Translations under genes and position numbers: made by a program
Shown: piece by piece, positions 24,932 to 32,988 of the stretch
How positions within the stretch are numbered: the stretch's first letter is position 1
Layout of the letters: each line of letters opens with the position of its first letter
Origin: Halomonas sp. 707D7
Lineage (GTDB): Bacteria > Pseudomonadota > Gammaproteobacteria > Pseudomonadales > Halomonadaceae
Length of the DNA: 40,622 bases
Direction of reading: 5' to 3'
NCBI RefSeq assembly: GCF_024158715.1
Contig: NZ_JAMZBC010000010.1
Coordinates: forward strand, 1 to 40,622
Notes under the pieces: generated by a model
The model's database searches: none
What the model was told of the DNA's origin: nothing
Seen by the model: only the letters and a program-made list of their open reading frames with translations

Positions 24932-26053
24932 ATGAGTATCATTAAAGACGTAAAGGCCATCACCGTTAGTGTACCGCTGGACAATCCAACGAGTTTCTCC
25001 AGTCGTCTGGTGTTGAAACGCGAGTACGCTCTGGTGGAAATCACCTCTGACTCTGGCCATAAGGGCATCGGGTTTTGCTATGGTGGCAGCAATGCCGGCG
25101 GCCTGGTCACCCAGGCGGTGCGAGAGCTTCTGCGTCCAGTACTGCTGGGCGAGGATACTTATCGGGTAGAAGGCTTGTGGCAGGCGATGTATCAGGAAGC
25201 ATTGTTGCACGGCCGGACTGGCTCAGTGATGCGGGCGATCAGCATCATCGATACGGCTCTTTGGGACCATAACGCTCGCGCCGTGAATCTGCCGCTTTAC
25301 AAGCTCCTGGGCGCACACGAGACCGAAAGTGTTCCCGCCTACGCCAGCGGCGGTTATTACCTGGAGGGCAAGACGCCTAAGGATCTGGGCAATGAAATGC
25401 GCTCTCACGTCGATAATGGCTTCAAAGCGGTCAAGCTCAAGGTGGGCCGAGAGTCCTTGGCCAAGGAAGAGGCACGTTTGGCTGCGGTGCGCGAGGCGGT
25501 AGGTCCCGATGTGCGGGTGATGATGGACGCCAACAATGCTTGGCGCGACTTGCCTTCAGCCTGCGAATTCATGCGCATGGCCGAGTCTTACGACCCTTAC
25601 TGGATCGAAGAGCCTTTCAGCCCGGACGATATCGACAACCACCAGCGATTGGCTGAGCGCACTTTCGTACCCGTAGCCACCGGCGAAATAGAAGCAGGGC
25701 GTTGGCGCTTCAAAGAGCTCCTCGACAAGCAGGCAGCGATGATTTTGCAAACCGACGCCGCAGTGTGCGGGGGGATTACGGAATTTCGCCGTATCACCGC
25801 TACGGCAGTGAGCTATGGTGTGGATGTATGCCCGCACTGGTTTCACGACCTGCACGTCCATCTGGTGGCCTCCTCGCCCAATGCCCCCTACGTCGAGCAC
25901 TTCGGGGATGATCAAGTACTCAACTTTCGCCGCTTGATCGACACGCAGCTCAAGACTGAAAACGGCCGGCTACTGCTGCCCAAGACACCGGGGTTAGGGT
26001 TCGATTTCGATGCAAAGACCATCGCGAACTACGCCGTTGACGAGTGGCAATGA
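24932..26053 (+). CDS. Enolase-superfamily dehydratase, mandelate-racemase subgroup
   Basis: A 373-residue enzyme. The active-site pattern of the mandelate-racemase subgroup is complete. K168-x-K170 (VKLK) forms one base; metal ligands are D199 (MMDAN), a glutamate of WIEEPF (226/227) and E252 (TGEIE); the His-Asp dyad is D275 (LQTDA) with H302 (CPHWF). Members with KxK plus His dehydrate or epimerise acid sugars, or racemise mandelate. The position between a TTT transporter and a DapA-type aldolase favours an acid-sugar dehydratase giving a 2-keto-3-deoxy acid. The start ATG 24932 has AGAGAGGA upstream. The dehydratase at 19935 makes the same type of product by unrelated chemistry, an unusual pairing. 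Confidence 0.9.
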   Translation: MSIIKDVKAITVSVPLDNPTSFSSRLVLKREYALVEITSDSGHKGIGFCYGGSNAGGLVTQAVRELLRPVLLGEDTYRVEGLWQAMYQEALLHGRTGSVMRAISIIDTALWDHNARAVNLPLYKLLGAHETESVPAYASGGYYLEGKTPKDLGNEMRSHVDNGFKAVKLKVGRESLAKEEARLAAVREAVGPDVRVMMDANNAWRDLPSACEFMRMAESYDPYWIEEPFSPDDIDNHQRLAERTFVPVATGEIEAGRWRFKELLDKQAAMILQTDAAVCGGITEFRRITATAVSYGVDVCPHWFHDLHVHLVASSPNAPYVEHFGDDQVLNFRRLIDTQLKTENGRLLLPKTPGLGFDFDAKTIANYAVDEWQ

Positions 26054-26067
26054 TAAAAGGAGGCGTT

Positions 26068-26994
26068 ATGGATGCTGTTACACGAACCGGCCAAGTCTGG
26101 TCACCTGTGATCACACCTTTCAATGAGCGCCTCGACCCGGATGCTCGGCGCTTCGCCGCCCACTGTCAGTGGTTGATCGATCAGGATGTTGGGCTTGCAA
26201 TATTCGGTACGAACTCCGAGGCAAACTCTCTGACGGTGCAGGAGAAGTGTCGGCTGTTGGATGCATTGGTCGAGCAGGGCGTGAGCGGCGAGCGCCTTAT
26301 GCCCGGCGTGGGAAGCTGCAGTATCGGCGACACGGTTGCACTGACCCAGCACGTTGTAAAGAGCGGGGGAGCGAACGTATTGATGCTTCCGCCTTTTTAC
26401 TACAAAGGAGTCTCCGAGGAAGGGCTCTTTCGCTACTTCAGCGAGGTGATCGAGCGAGCAGGGTCTTCTAACCTACGTGTTTATCTGTATCACATTCCGC
26501 CGGTCTCTCAAGTGCCCATCTCGTTGGCGCTGGTCGAGCGGCTGAAAAAGCGCTATCCGACTACGATTGCCGGTCTCAAGGATAGCTCTGGAGAGTGGGA
26601 AAACACCGCCTCGCTGATCGATGCTTTCGGCGATGACATGAACATCTACGCGGGTAGCGAACACTTTCTTCTCCAAACCCTTCGCGCCGGTGGGGCGGGC
26701 TGTATCAGCGCCACGGCGAACGTCAATCCAGCGCCGATTGCGGCACTCGCCCGACACTTCCAGAAGGAAGATGCCGACTCGCACCAGCAGGTACTTTCGC
26801 AAGTGCGCCGCGTGTTCGAAGGCTTTCCCATGATCCCGGCCTTGAAGACTGCAGCGGCTCACTATGGGGGTGACGACACTTGGAATCGCTTGCGTCCACC
26901 GTTGGTAGAGCTTTCCAAGCATCAATGTAACGAGCTTTGTCAGGCATTGGACGAGCTGAACTTCTCAATGCCCGACTACGCTACCTCAGTCTAG
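26068..26994 (+). CDS. DapA-family aldolase/synthase (likely 2-keto-3-deoxy acid aldolase or dehydratase)
   Basis: A 308-residue (beta/alpha)8 protein of the dihydrodipicolinate-synthase family. The Schiff-base lysine is K171 (AGLKDSSG) and the family tyrosine is Y141 (YLYHIPP). The GTTGE motif of true DapA reads GTNSEANSL (47-55), so lysine synthesis is unlikely; related family members act on 2-keto-3-deoxy sugar acids. Pyruvate plus an aldehyde is the expected product pair if it is an aldolase. The start ATG 26068 has a near-perfect AAGGAGG site, 14 bases after the preceding stop. An 8-residue GTG extension is rejected. Confidence 0.88.
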   Translation: MDAVTRTGQVWSPVITPFNERLDPDARRFAAHCQWLIDQDVGLAIFGTNSEANSLTVQEKCRLLDALVEQGVSGERLMPGVGSCSIGDTVALTQHVVKSGGANVLMLPPFYYKGVSEEGLFRYFSEVIERAGSSNLRVYLYHIPPVSQVPISLALVERLKKRYPTTIAGLKDSSGEWENTASLIDAFGDDMNIYAGSEHFLLQTLRAGGAGCISATANVNPAPIAALARHFQKEDADSHQQVLSQVRRVFEGFPMIPALKTAAAHYGGDDTWNRLRPPLVELSKHQCNELCQALDELNFSMPDYATSV

Positions 26995-26998
26995 TTGA

Positions 26999-27029
26999 CT
27001 GGCCCGACAAGCCCCGCTTGTCGGGCCAG
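26999..27029 (+). other. Perfect 14-bp hairpin between aldolase and dehydrogenase genes
   Basis: CTGGCCCGACAAGC (26999-27012) and GCTTGTCGGGCCAG (27016-27029) are exact complements around a CCC loop. No T run follows, and the next start codon is 17 bases away. It may stabilise or process the mRNA, or cap the upstream message, rather than act as a classic terminator. Confidence 0.8.
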
Positions 27030-27046
27030 CGCTTTGGAGAGTGACG

Positions 27047-28030
27047 ATGAAAAAGCGTATCGTGGCGGTTCGCCGTCTACATGCCGAGCAGTTGGCTCGA
27101 TTGGAGCGAGAGCATCACGTTGACTACTTCGGCGAGCTCGACCAGCACACCATGCCTGCATTTCTGGAAGCGATGCAAAAGGCCCATGCCTTGATCGGGG
27201 GTAAGCTTGACGTCGATGAAGAGCTGCTTGCCAGGTCCGAGCATTTGGAGATGATCGCAACGATCTCGGTCGGGTACGACAACTTCCCGCTCGAGGCGCT
27301 AACGCGCAGGGGGATCGCGCTGTGCAATACGCCGGATGTACTCACCGAAACTACTGCGGATACGGGATTCGCACTGATCATGACCGCGTGTCGACGAATC
27401 GCCGAATTGGATCGATGGGTAAGGGAGGGAAAGTGGCAAAGCCACGTGGTAGAGGCGCAATTTGGCCTCGACGTACATGGCAAGACCCTGGGGATTATCG
27501 GCCTGGGGCGTATCGGGGCGGCCGTGGCACGGCGAGGGGCGCTCGGTTTTGATATGCCGGTGCTTTACAGCGGTTCATCACCCAAGCCGCATGTGGAGGA
27601 AGAGCTCGGGGCCACGCACTGCTCGCTCGAGGCGTTGTTGGCCGAGTCGGATATAGTTTGTGTGACGGTGCCGTTATCGCCAGAGAGCCGCCATCTGCTC
27701 GATGCTCAGGCTTTCAAGATGATGAAGCCTTCAGCCGTCTTCATCAACATTTCCCGGGGCGCGGTGGTGGACGAGCCTGCGCTGATTCACGCCCTCGAAA
27801 CCGGTGAGATTCGGTCGGCAGGGCTCGACGTTTTCGAACAAGAGCCCTTGTCTTTGGACTCGCCCTTGCTGAACATGCCTCAGGTAGTGCTGGCGCCGCA
27901 TATCGGCTCAGCCACTCATGAAACGCGCGCATCGATGGTACATTTGGCGATTGATAATCTGTTGGCAGGGCTCGCTGGACAACGTCCCCCGAATATAGTG
28001 AATCCAGCCGCATGGGCATCTACACAATAG
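27047..28030 (+). CDS. D-isomer-specific 2-hydroxyacid dehydrogenase (glyoxylate/hydroxypyruvate/2-ketogluconate reductase-like)
   Basis: A 327-residue enzyme of the GhrB/TkrA type. The Rossmann motif is GLGRIG (152-157). The catalytic residues are R237 (NISRGAVVDE), E266 (VFEQEP) and H285 (APHIGSA). The position after the second beta strand (YSGSSPKP) lacks the acidic residue of NAD-specific enzymes, so NADPH preference is inferred. It would reduce a 2-keto acid or glyoxylate made by the island enzymes. The start ATG 27047 follows TTGGAGAG; a GTG 6 bases earlier is possible. The hairpin at 26999 separates it from the aldolase. Its composition is intermediate, and it is the last gene of lower-G+C character. 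Confidence 0.92.
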   Translation: MKKRIVAVRRLHAEQLARLEREHHVDYFGELDQHTMPAFLEAMQKAHALIGGKLDVDEELLARSEHLEMIATISVGYDNFPLEALTRRGIALCNTPDVLTETTADTGFALIMTACRRIAELDRWVREGKWQSHVVEAQFGLDVHGKTLGIIGLGRIGAAVARRGALGFDMPVLYSGSSPKPHVEEELGATHCSLEALLAESDIVCVTVPLSPESRHLLDAQAFKMMKPSAVFINISRGAVVDEPALIHALETGEIRSAGLDVFEQEPLSLDSPLLNMPQVVLAPHIGSATHETRASMVHLAIDNLLAGLAGQRPPNIVNPAAWASTQ

Positions 28031-28038
28031 GAAGCGGT

Positions 28039-29208
28039 GTGAAGCAACTGGTAAAAATACACAATTTGCAGGACTTCGAGCACGCAGCGAGAAAGCATCT
28101 CCCTCGCCCCCTGTTCGGCTACATCGCCAACAGCGCGGAAGAGGGTTACACCCATGCCGCCAACCGCAGCGCCTTCGATGCTTACGGGCTGATGCCCCGT
28201 GCGATGGTGGACGTGTCCAGCATTGCCCTCGAGACCGAGCTTCTGGGCACGCGCTATCAAGCGCCGTTCGGCATCGCGCCGATGGGCATCAGTGCGCTCT
28301 CTGCCTACCGGGGCGATATCGTCCAGGCGCGGGCGGCGGCGGGGGAAGGGCTTCCGATGATCCTGAGCGGAAGCTCGCTGATACCGCTCGAGGAGGTGCT
28401 CGAGGTGGGGGAGACCGACTGGTTTCAGGCGTACCTGCCGGGCACGCTCGAGGAGATCGAGGCGCTGCTGGCGCGGGTCGAGAAGGCCGGCTACCGCCAC
28501 CTCGTCATCACCGTGGACTACGCGGTACCGCCCAACAGCGACAACAACCGCAAGAGCGGCTTCTCGTCGCCGCTGCGCCCGAGCCTGCGCCTGGCCTTCG
28601 ACGGTCTCACCCGGCCGCGCTGGCTGTTCGGTACCTTTTTGCGCACACTCTATCGCCACGGCCTGCCGCACTTCGAGAACAACTATGCCACCCGCGGTAT
28701 CGCGGTGATGTCGAAAAACGTCACGCGCGACTTCTCGGGGCGCCGTCACCTGCAGTGGGAGTATCTGGAGCGAGTGCGAGCGCTGTGGCCGGGCAAGCTG
28801 ATCGTCAAGGGCATTCTCAACCCGACGGATGCGAAGCGGGTCGAGGCGCTCGGCGGCGACGCGGTGATCGTCTCCAACCACGGCGGGCGCCAGCTCGACT
28901 ACAGCCCGGCTGCGCTCGAGGCGCTGCCGGCGGTAGTCGAGGCGGTCGAACACATTCCGGTAATGATCGATAGCGGCTTTCGCCGCGGTACCGACGTAAT
29001 CAAGGCGCTCGCCTTGGGAGCCCGCTTCGCGTTCATCGGGCGCCCCATGAACTACGCCGCCGCCGTCGCCGGCGAGGCGGGGGTGCGCCATGCGCTGAGG
29101 CTGTTGCGCGAAGAGGTCGAGCGCGACATGGCGCTGCTCGGCGTGACCGACATTCATCACCTGGGGCGCGAGCACTTGATCGAGCGTCGCGCCCCGGCGC
29201 CCCGCTAG
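28039..29208 (+). CDS. FMN-dependent alpha-hydroxy acid dehydrogenase (LldD/glycolate-oxidase family)
   Basis: A 389-residue TIM-barrel flavoenzyme. Family motifs include FGIAPMGISALSAYRGDIV (FMN site), an LVITVDYAVPPNSDNNR loop where lactate dehydrogenases read VDxPVxGxRxxD, and the active-site SNHGGRQLD containing the catalytic histidine. It oxidises an L-2-hydroxy acid and passes electrons to oxygen or quinone. The altered PPNSDNNR loop suggests a substrate other than plain lactate. GTG 28039 is chosen because GGAAG lies 4 bases before it; an ATG at 28012 overlaps the upstream gene and has no ribosome site. High G+C contrasts with the island genes upstream, so it may be native. Its stop shares a CTAG with the stop of the convergent gene. 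Confidence 0.88.
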   Translation: MKQLVKIHNLQDFEHAARKHLPRPLFGYIANSAEEGYTHAANRSAFDAYGLMPRAMVDVSSIALETELLGTRYQAPFGIAPMGISALSAYRGDIVQARAAAGEGLPMILSGSSLIPLEEVLEVGETDWFQAYLPGTLEEIEALLARVEKAGYRHLVITVDYAVPPNSDNNRKSGFSSPLRPSLRLAFDGLTRPRWLFGTFLRTLYRHGLPHFENNYATRGIAVMSKNVTRDFSGRRHLQWEYLERVRALWPGKLIVKGILNPTDAKRVEALGGDAVIVSNHGGRQLDYSPAALEALPAVVEAVEHIPVMIDSGFRRGTDVIKALALGARFAFIGRPMNYAAAVAGEAGVRHALRLLREEVERDMALLGVTDIHHLGREHLIERRAPAPR

Positions 29209-30278
29209 CTTTTGATCTTCGCGGCGATCGCCCGGCCCAGGCTTTCGGTCGTACCCTGGCCGCCGACGTCGCGGGTCAGCACGTTCACGTCGCCTTCGGC
29301 CAGTACCGCCTCGATGGCATCGACGATCGCTTGGGCGGCATCATGATGGCCCAGGTGCTCGAGCATCATCGCCCCGGACCAGATCTGGCCGATCGGGTTG
29401 GCGATACCTTTACCCGCGATGTCCGGGGCGCTGCCATGGACCGGCTCGAACAGGCTCGGGAACGTGCCTTCCGGGTTGATGTTGGCCGAAGGCGCCACGC
29501 CGATGGTGCCGGTACACGCAGGGCCCAGGTCCGACAGGATGTCGCCGAACAGGTTGCTGCCCACCACCACGTCGAACCAGTCCGGGTGGAGCACGAAGTT
29601 GGCGGTCAGGATATCGATGTGGAACTTGTCCACGCAGACGTCCGGGTAGGCCTTGGCCATCTCCGCCACGCGCTCGTCCCAGTAGGGCATGGTGATCGAG
29701 ATGCCGTTGGACTTGGTGGCCGAGGTGAGCTTCTGGCGCGGGCGGCTCTGGGCCAGATCGAAGGCATACTTGAGCACCCGGTCGACGCCGGTGCGGCTCA
29801 TTACCGTCTCCTGGATCACCACCTCGCGCTCGGTGCCTTCGAACATCTTGCCGCCGATGCTCGAGTACTCGCCCTCGGTGTTCTCGCGCACCACGTAGAA
29901 GTCGATGTCGCCGGGTTTGCGGCCGGCCAGCGGGCTCTCGATGCCGGGCATCAGCTTGCACGGGCGCAGGTTGACGTACTGATCGAAGCGGCGGCGAAAC
30001 TGGATCAGCGAGCCCCACAGCGAGATGTGGTCCGGCACCTTCTCCGGCCAGCCCACGGCGCCGTAGAAGAGCGCGTCGAAATCCTTCAACTGCTCGAACC
30101 AGTCGTCCGGCATCATCTGACCGTGCTCCAAGTAGTAGTCGCAGCTGCCGAATTCGAAAGTGGTGAACTCCAGATCGAGCGCGAAGCGTTTGGCGGCGGC
30201 TTCAAGGGCGCGAATGCCTTCCGGCATGACTTCGGTGCCGATGCCGTCGCCGGCGATCACTGCAATGGTGTGGGCCAT
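29205..30278 (-). CDS. ttuC: Tartrate / D-malate dehydrogenase (TtuC/DmlA type, decarboxylating)
   Basis: A 357-residue NAD-dependent dehydrogenase related to isocitrate and isopropylmalate dehydrogenases. Motifs: GDGIGTEVMPEG at the N-terminus, FYVVRENTEGEYSSIGG, GDILSDL metal ligands, and EPVHGSAPDIAGKGIANP for the NAD site. The length and ENTEGEYSS loop match the tartrate/D-malate branch rather than LeuB. It turns D-malate to pyruvate and CO2, or oxidises tartrate. The start ATG 30278 has GAGGAG 6 bases upstream; a long arginine-rich extension is rejected. It is divergent from a LysR regulator, the same layout as dmlA/dmlR in E. coli. Its last four bases overlap those of the convergent FMN dehydrogenase gene. 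Confidence 0.9.
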   Translation of the reverse strand: MAHTIAVIAGDGIGTEVMPEGIRALEAAAKRFALDLEFTTFEFGSCDYYLEHGQMMPDDWFEQLKDFDALFYGAVGWPEKVPDHISLWGSLIQFRRRFDQYVNLRPCKLMPGIESPLAGRKPGDIDFYVVRENTEGEYSSIGGKMFEGTEREVVIQETVMSRTGVDRVLKYAFDLAQSRPRQKLTSATKSNGISITMPYWDERVAEMAKAYPDVCVDKFHIDILTANFVLHPDWFDVVVGSNLFGDILSDLGPACTGTIGVAPSANINPEGTFPSLFEPVHGSAPDIAGKGIANPIGQIWSGAMMLEHLGHHDAAQAIVDAIEAVLAEGDVNVLTRDVGGQGTTESLGRAIAAKIKS

Positions 30279-30322
30279 GTGAGGCTCCTCGGTGGCGGGA
30301 TGATGGATCGAGTGTAGCGCCT

Positions 30323-30350
30323 TTGGTGCGGGAAATAATCGGGCTATACT
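30323..30350 (+). promoter_or_regulatory. Promoter of the LysR-type gene
   Basis: TTGGTG (30323-30328) and TATACT (30345-30350), 16 bases apart, give a good sigma-70-type promoter. The expected start near 30357 leaves a leader of about 26 bases before GTG 30383. It lies in the 104-base divergent spacer shared with ttuC, where LysR regulators usually bind. Confidence 0.6.
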
Positions 30351-30382
30351 GCAAGCTATTGTTGCCTGAAAGTGGAGAATGG

Positions 30383-31297
30383 GTGGCTTCTCTCGACGAT
30401 CTCGTTTTTTTCCAGCAGCTCGCTCGTGCCCGTAGCCTGACCGAGACGGCGCGCGCCCTCGGGCTATCGCTCTCGGCGGTGAGCAAGCGCTTAAAGCAGC
30501 TCGAGGCGCGCCTGGGCGTGACGCTGGTCGCACGCACCACGCGCAAGATGACGCTGACCCCGGAGGGCGAGCGCTATCTGGCTCGTGGCACGCTGATCCT
30601 CGAGGAGCTCGGTGAGCTCGAGAGCACGCTGGCCGATACCCAGGGCGAAGCCCTTGGCGGCCCGCTGAGGGTCAACGCCACCTTCGGCTTCGGCCGTGCC
30701 CATGTCGCGCCGCTGCTGTCGCGCTTCTGTCACGCCAACCCGGGGCTCCAGGGGTGGCTCGAGCTGACCAACTTTCCCGTGAACCTGACCGAGCAGGGCT
30801 TCGATATCGGCATTCGCGTCGGCGAGCCGCCGGATTCGCGGCTGATCGCCCGGCCGCTGTTGAAAAGCCGGCGAGTGCTGTGCGCTGCCCCCGCCTACGT
30901 GGCGCGCATGCCGGCGCTCGAAAGCCCCCAGGCGCTGGCGCGACACGAATGCCTGGTGGTGCAGGAGAACGGCACCGACTTTCCTCTCTGGCGCTTCGAG
31001 CCCCGGGAGGGCGGGCCGGTGCAGGCGGTGAAGGTGAGTGGGCGGCTGGCCAGCAACGATGCCGAGGTGATCACCCGGCTGGCGCTCGACGGTCACGGCG
31101 TGATGCTGCGCTCCTGGTGGGACGTCAATGCGCACCTCGAAAGCGGGGCGCTCGTCGCGCTGCTGCCCGATTGGCAGGGCGTGCGCGCGGACTTCTACGC
31201 GGTGTTCGAGGCTCGTCGCCACGTGCCCGCCCGAGTGCGCGCCTTCATCGACTATCTGGCGCGGGAGATGGCCGGGCGCGTGCCGCCGCTGCCGTGA
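30383..31297 (+). CDS. LysR-family regulator (DmlR/TtuA-like)
   Basis: A 304-residue regulator. The N-terminal helix-turn-helix is in residues 1-60 (DDLVFFQQLARARSLTETAR, ALGLSLSAVSKRLKQLEARL), followed by a LysR substrate-binding domain with RVNATFGFGRAHVAPLLSRF. Divergent orientation from ttuC implies it activates that gene in response to malate, tartrate or a similar acid, as DmlR does. The GTG at 30383 is preferred because GGAGA lies 4 bases before it and the protein then begins ASLDDLVFF, typical of the family; a 20-residue upstream extension is rejected. Confidence 0.88.
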   Translation: MASLDDLVFFQQLARARSLTETARALGLSLSAVSKRLKQLEARLGVTLVARTTRKMTLTPEGERYLARGTLILEELGELESTLADTQGEALGGPLRVNATFGFGRAHVAPLLSRFCHANPGLQGWLELTNFPVNLTEQGFDIGIRVGEPPDSRLIARPLLKSRRVLCAAPAYVARMPALESPQALARHECLVVQENGTDFPLWRFEPREGGPVQAVKVSGRLASNDAEVITRLALDGHGVMLRSWWDVNAHLESGALVALLPDWQGVRADFYAVFEARRHVPARVRAFIDYLAREMAGRVPPLP

Positions 31298-31312
31298 TGC
31301 GCGAGGCTAGCG

Positions 31313-32092
31313 TCAGGCCGGGTCAAGGCGCGCAAGCGGCGCCTGGTCGAAGTAGTCGACCAGCAGCGCGTACAGCGCCGGGTAGGCCTCATTGAGCTGG
31401 TCCGGTGCGGTGAAGAAGTATTCGCAGCACACCGCGAAGCACTCGCCGGGGTGGCTGGCGGCGTAGTCGTCGATGGGCGGGGCGATGCCCTGCTCGAGAC
31501 AGCGCTGGAGATCCTCCCATACCTCGCTGAACACCGCGTACCAGCGCTTGGCCGAAAGCGTTCGGGGCAGTGGCGGGAAGCCGTCGATGTCCATGGAGTT
31601 GCCCATGTCGATCTTGTGGGCGAGCTCGTGGATCAGCACGTTGAAGCCCGTGAAGTCGCCGCTCTCCATGAAGTCGGTATAGGCGATCACCACCGGCCCC
31701 TGGTAGGAGGTTTCGCCGGCGCGCTCGTCGGTGATTTCGTGCACCACGCCGAATTCGTCCATCTCCTCGAGCTCGCGGGTGAAGCTGTCCGGCAGGATCA
31801 CGATTTCATGGACGTTGGCGAAGGCCTCGCGATGCTCCGCCTCGCGCCAGCCAAGCGTCAGAAGGCACGCCTGGCCGGCAAGCGCCAGCCGGTCCACCTC
31901 GTCGAAAGGCACGTTGGCAAGCTCGGAGTGAAGCGCCAGGCGTTTGCTGGTCAGGAAGTGCCAGGCACGCTCGCCCAGTCGCTCGGTTTCAACCGGCGTC
32001 AGCGCGGCCAGAATCGGCGTGCGTCGGCACGCCTGTTGCCAGGCTCTAGAAGGGGGCGAGGAGGGCGTGCGGGTCAACCAGCGTTTGAACAT
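31313..32092 (-). CDS. mtfA: M90-family zinc metallopeptidase (MtfA)
   Basis: A 259-residue peptidase. The zinc motif HELAHK (H155, E156, H159) and the downstream ECFAVCCEYFF glutamates are those of MtfA. In E. coli MtfA binds and inactivates the repressor Mlc (DgsA) and so affects glucose phosphotransferase expression; it also has aminopeptidase activity. Whether Mlc exists here is unknown. The N-terminus MFKRWLTRTP is slightly basic with no signal peptide, consistent with a cytoplasmic enzyme. The stop is 15 bases from the convergent LysR gene with no obvious terminator. A TATACG element on the minus strand in the upstream spacer could be its -10. Confidence 0.9.
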   Translation of the reverse strand: MFKRWLTRTPSSPPSRAWQQACRRTPILAALTPVETERLGERAWHFLTSKRLALHSELANVPFDEVDRLALAGQACLLTLGWREAEHREAFANVHEIVILPDSFTRELEEMDEFGVVHEITDERAGETSYQGPVVIAYTDFMESGDFTGFNVLIHELAHKIDMGNSMDIDGFPPLPRTLSAKRWYAVFSEVWEDLQRCLEQGIAPPIDDYAASHPGECFAVCCEYFFTAPDQLNEAYPALYALLVDYFDQAPLARLDPA

Positions 32093-32228
32093 GGGCGTCT
32101 TTCATGGCATCGAATCTGCGTATAGTGGCGCAATCGCCAAGCGTTCATCAACTCGATGCGGGTACACGCCGGAGAGAGCCCGCCATGTGGCCACGCGCTG
32201 CGTGCCGAGCCTGCCAGGAACGAGACGC

Positions 32229-32912
32229 TCAAGGCTTGCGGGCGCCGCGGGTGCTGGCGTAGCGCTTGAGCCCCCACAGCAGTACCAGGGCAACGGCCAC
32301 GCCGGCCAGGGCCCATATCATTTCCTGGTGATCGCCGGCGGTGAACAGCGCGCCGAGTTGGCTGCCCAGGAAGATGACCGAAACCAGCCACGGCACGATA
32401 CCGATGATCGACCCCAGCATGTAGTCGCGAAAGCGCAGGTGAAAGGCGCCGGCGAGCATGTTGGTCACGATGAACGGCGCGATCGGCAGCAGGTTGAACA
32501 CGATCATGGTGCGTACGCCGCGCTTGGAGAGATAGCCCGACAGCCCGCGGAGGTGGCGACCACCGTAGCGCATCAGCGCCTCGCGCCCGAGCCAGTGGCC
32601 CACCCAGTAGGAGAGCACCGAAAAGCTCAGCGTGCCCAGCAGGGCGTAGCCAAAGCCCCAGGTGGTGCCGAACAGCACGGCCGTCGCCACCACCAGGACC
32701 GTCAGGGGAAACATCAGTAGAAGCAGCGCGTTGTAGAGCAGGATCACTGCGGCGAACATCCAGGGCTCACGCTGCCACTGACCGAGATAGGCAATGGCCG
32801 TGTTGAGACGCTGCGTCGACATCCAGTCCGATTGCTCCAGCCAGTGCCATCCGACCCCGAGCGCAACGAGAAGCAGTAACAGGGCAAAGCCCTTTACGAG
32901 CGTGCGTGACAT
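32229..32912 (-). CDS. TVP38/TMEM64-family membrane protein
   Basis: A 227-residue protein with about six hydrophobic segments. The conserved VTT-domain core is visible: PLTVLVVATAVLFGTTWGFG, then LSYWVGHWLGR and the FNLLPIAPFIVTNMLAGA motif, close to DedA/SNARE-associated proteins. Such proteins are thought to act in membrane lipid movement or homeostasis; the exact activity is not established. The ATG at 32912 follows GAAAGGG with short spacing. It is on the same strand as mtfA, 136 bases upstream of it, and probably unrelated in function. Confidence 0.85.
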   Translation of the reverse strand: MSRTLVKGFALLLLLVALGVGWHWLEQSDWMSTQRLNTAIAYLGQWQREPWMFAAVILLYNALLLLMFPLTVLVVATAVLFGTTWGFGYALLGTLSFSVLSYWVGHWLGREALMRYGGRHLRGLSGYLSKRGVRTMIVFNLLPIAPFIVTNMLAGAFHLRFRDYMLGSIIGIVPWLVSVIFLGSQLGALFTAGDHQEMIWALAGVAVALVLLWGLKRYASTRGARKP

Positions 32913-32988
32913 TCCCTTTCACCACCGACCGTCGAAAAAGAGCGCCAGCATACGCCAGCCGATCGGTGGGTTGAAGAGCCAGGCGAAC

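Noticed and set aside
29331-30317. 328-codon plus-strand ORF opposite ttuC
   Set aside because: Antisense shadow; composition and lack of motifs do not support a gene.
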